A stretch of 6,464 nt of DNA from Georgenia sp. (GTDB lineage: Bacteria; Actinomycetota; Actinomycetes; Actinomycetales; Actinomycetaceae). The DNA lies in contig DAHVRG010000287.1 of the NCBI GenBank assembly GCA_027322565.1, forward strand, positions 1 to 6,464, written 5' to 3'. Below the pieces are notes generated by a model that was given only the letters and a program-made list of their open reading frames with translations, had not been told where the DNA came from and did no database searches. Positions within the stretch are counted from its first letter, which is position 1; each line of letters opens with the position of its first letter. Positions 6,106 through 6,464 of the stretch are shown here, piece by piece. The position numbers and the translations under genes are program-made.

Positions 6106-6139
6106 GACGCCGTGTGCCGGGCGACCGACGCCGTGTGCC
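6098..6139 (+). repeat. perfect tandem repeat, 2 x 21 bp
   Basis: GGGCGACCGACGCCGTGTGCC occupies 6098-6118 and again 6119-6139 without a mismatch; a shared G follows each copy. The unit is two helical turns long, so a protein bound to each copy would lie on the same face of the DNA. The second copy covers the place of the -35 region for the S4-gene promoter. Each unit starts with the GGGCGACC that also forms the right arm of the inverted repeat. Confidence 0.85.
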
Positions 6140-6151
6140 GCGCCCGCCGCG

Positions 6152-6157
6152 TAGCAT
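6152..6157 (+). promoter_or_regulatory. -10-like hexamer for a leaderless S4-protein transcript
   Basis: TAGCAT fits TAnnnT and lies 6 nt before the ATG at 6164, with no Shine-Dalgarno between. Transcription would then begin at or next to the A of the ATG. The -35 position falls in the second tandem-repeat unit and has no TTGACA-like sequence, so recognition may rest on the -10 or on a bound activator. Confidence 0.55.
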
Positions 6158-6163
6158 CGGGGC

Positions 6164-6464
6164 ATGGCCGACACCGTGCGTGTGGACAGCTGGCTGTGGG
6201 CGGTGCGCCTGTTCAAGACCCGCACCCAGGCCCAGGCCGCCTGCCGCGGTGGGCACGTCAAGGTCGACGGCGAGCGCGCCAAGCCCGCCACGCTCGTCGG
6301 CCCCGGCTCCCGGATCGTCGTCACCGGCGGACCGCGGGAGCGCACCGTCGTCGTCCGTCAGGTGCTGCGCAAGCGGGTCGGCGCCGCCGTCGCCGCCCAG
6401 GCGATGACCGACGAGACCCCGCCGCCGCCCCCGCGGGTCGAGCAGCCCGCGGTGCCGCAGCGGG
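6164..6464 (+). CDS. RNA-binding S4 domain protein, Hsp15-like (5' part, cut by the window edge)
   Basis: The first 100 codons are present. Residues about 4-55 form an S4 RNA-binding domain with the family pattern VRVDSWLWAVRLFKTR (5-20), A-C-R-G-G-H-V-K-V-D-G (26-36), and K-P-A-x-x-V-x-P-G (40-48). This is the hallmark of the Hsp15/HslR group, small basic proteins that bind 23S rRNA and, in the cases studied, the 50S subunit carrying peptidyl-tRNA left after stalled translation. The related RqcP has a similar ribosome-rescue role. The following KRVGAAVAAQAM (70-81) also fits the actinobacterial members. From about residue 84 the chain becomes Pro-rich (five prolines in a row) and probably disordered. 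The true C-terminus lies beyond the window. The ATG at 6164 is chosen because the S4 domain starts at once and a -10-like box lies 6 nt upstream. The gene is unrelated in function to the exporter before it, and the 141-nt gap holds its own promoter. Confidence 0.9.
   Translation, partial: MADTVRVDSWLWAVRLFKTRTQAQAACRGGHVKVDGERAKPATLVGPGSRIVVTGGPRERTVVVRQVLRKRVGAAVAAQAMTDETPPPPPRVEQPAVPQR

Noticed and set aside
6096..6407. Open frame starting at ATG 6096 through the tandem repeat
   Set aside because: It overlaps the S4 gene in another frame, and its start is just the repeat translated as RRRVPGDRRRVP; no ribosome-binding site and no domain.

Overview
The window is very GC-rich (third codon positions almost always G or C), uses GTG starts freely, and has two genes with a -10-like hexamer set directly against the start codon. 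This points to a high-GC Gram-positive actinobacterium. The gene content looks chromosomal. No transposase, integrase, phage gene, CRISPR array, tRNA or rRNA is visible. I cannot name the genus from sequence alone.

Layout, left to right. (1) The last 52 codons of a rightward gene, the TOBE-type tail of a carbohydrate ABC importer ATPase. (2) A leftward pair: a flavin-dependent pyridine nucleotide-disulfide oxidoreductase with a Cys-x4-Cys redox centre (RclA-like / mercuric-reductase-like class; 1131-2558) and, 34 nt downstream of it, a class I SAM-dependent methyltransferase (206-1096). The methyltransferase runs into the importer tail convergently and appears to have its own leaderless promoter. 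(3) A 158-nt divergent intergenic region carrying a perfect 7-bp inverted repeat. (4) A rightward, tightly packed exporter operon: ABC ATPase (2717-3694), permease 1 (3696-4862) and permease 2 (4859-6022). The spacings are 1 nt and a 4-nt ATGA overlap. (5) A 141-nt intergenic region with a strong stem-loop, a larger imperfect inverted repeat, a perfect 2 x 21-bp tandem repeat and a leaderless-type promoter. (6) The first 100 codons of an Hsp15-like S4 RNA-binding protein, cut by the window edge.

How the genes may work together: the three exporter genes almost certainly form one complex. It has one type of nucleotide-binding subunit and two related but non-identical membrane subunits, each with one N-terminal helix, a large extracytoplasmic domain and about five C-terminal helices. 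This ATPase-permease-permease layout is known from drug and lipid exporters such as the linearmycin-resistance LnrLMN type; the substrate here is unknown. The divergent oxidoreductase could share control with the exporter through the common intergenic region, but that is inference. I see no evidence for an entirely new biological system. The most notable features are regulatory: two leaderless starts, an operator-like palindrome, and the nested and tandem repeats before the S4 gene.
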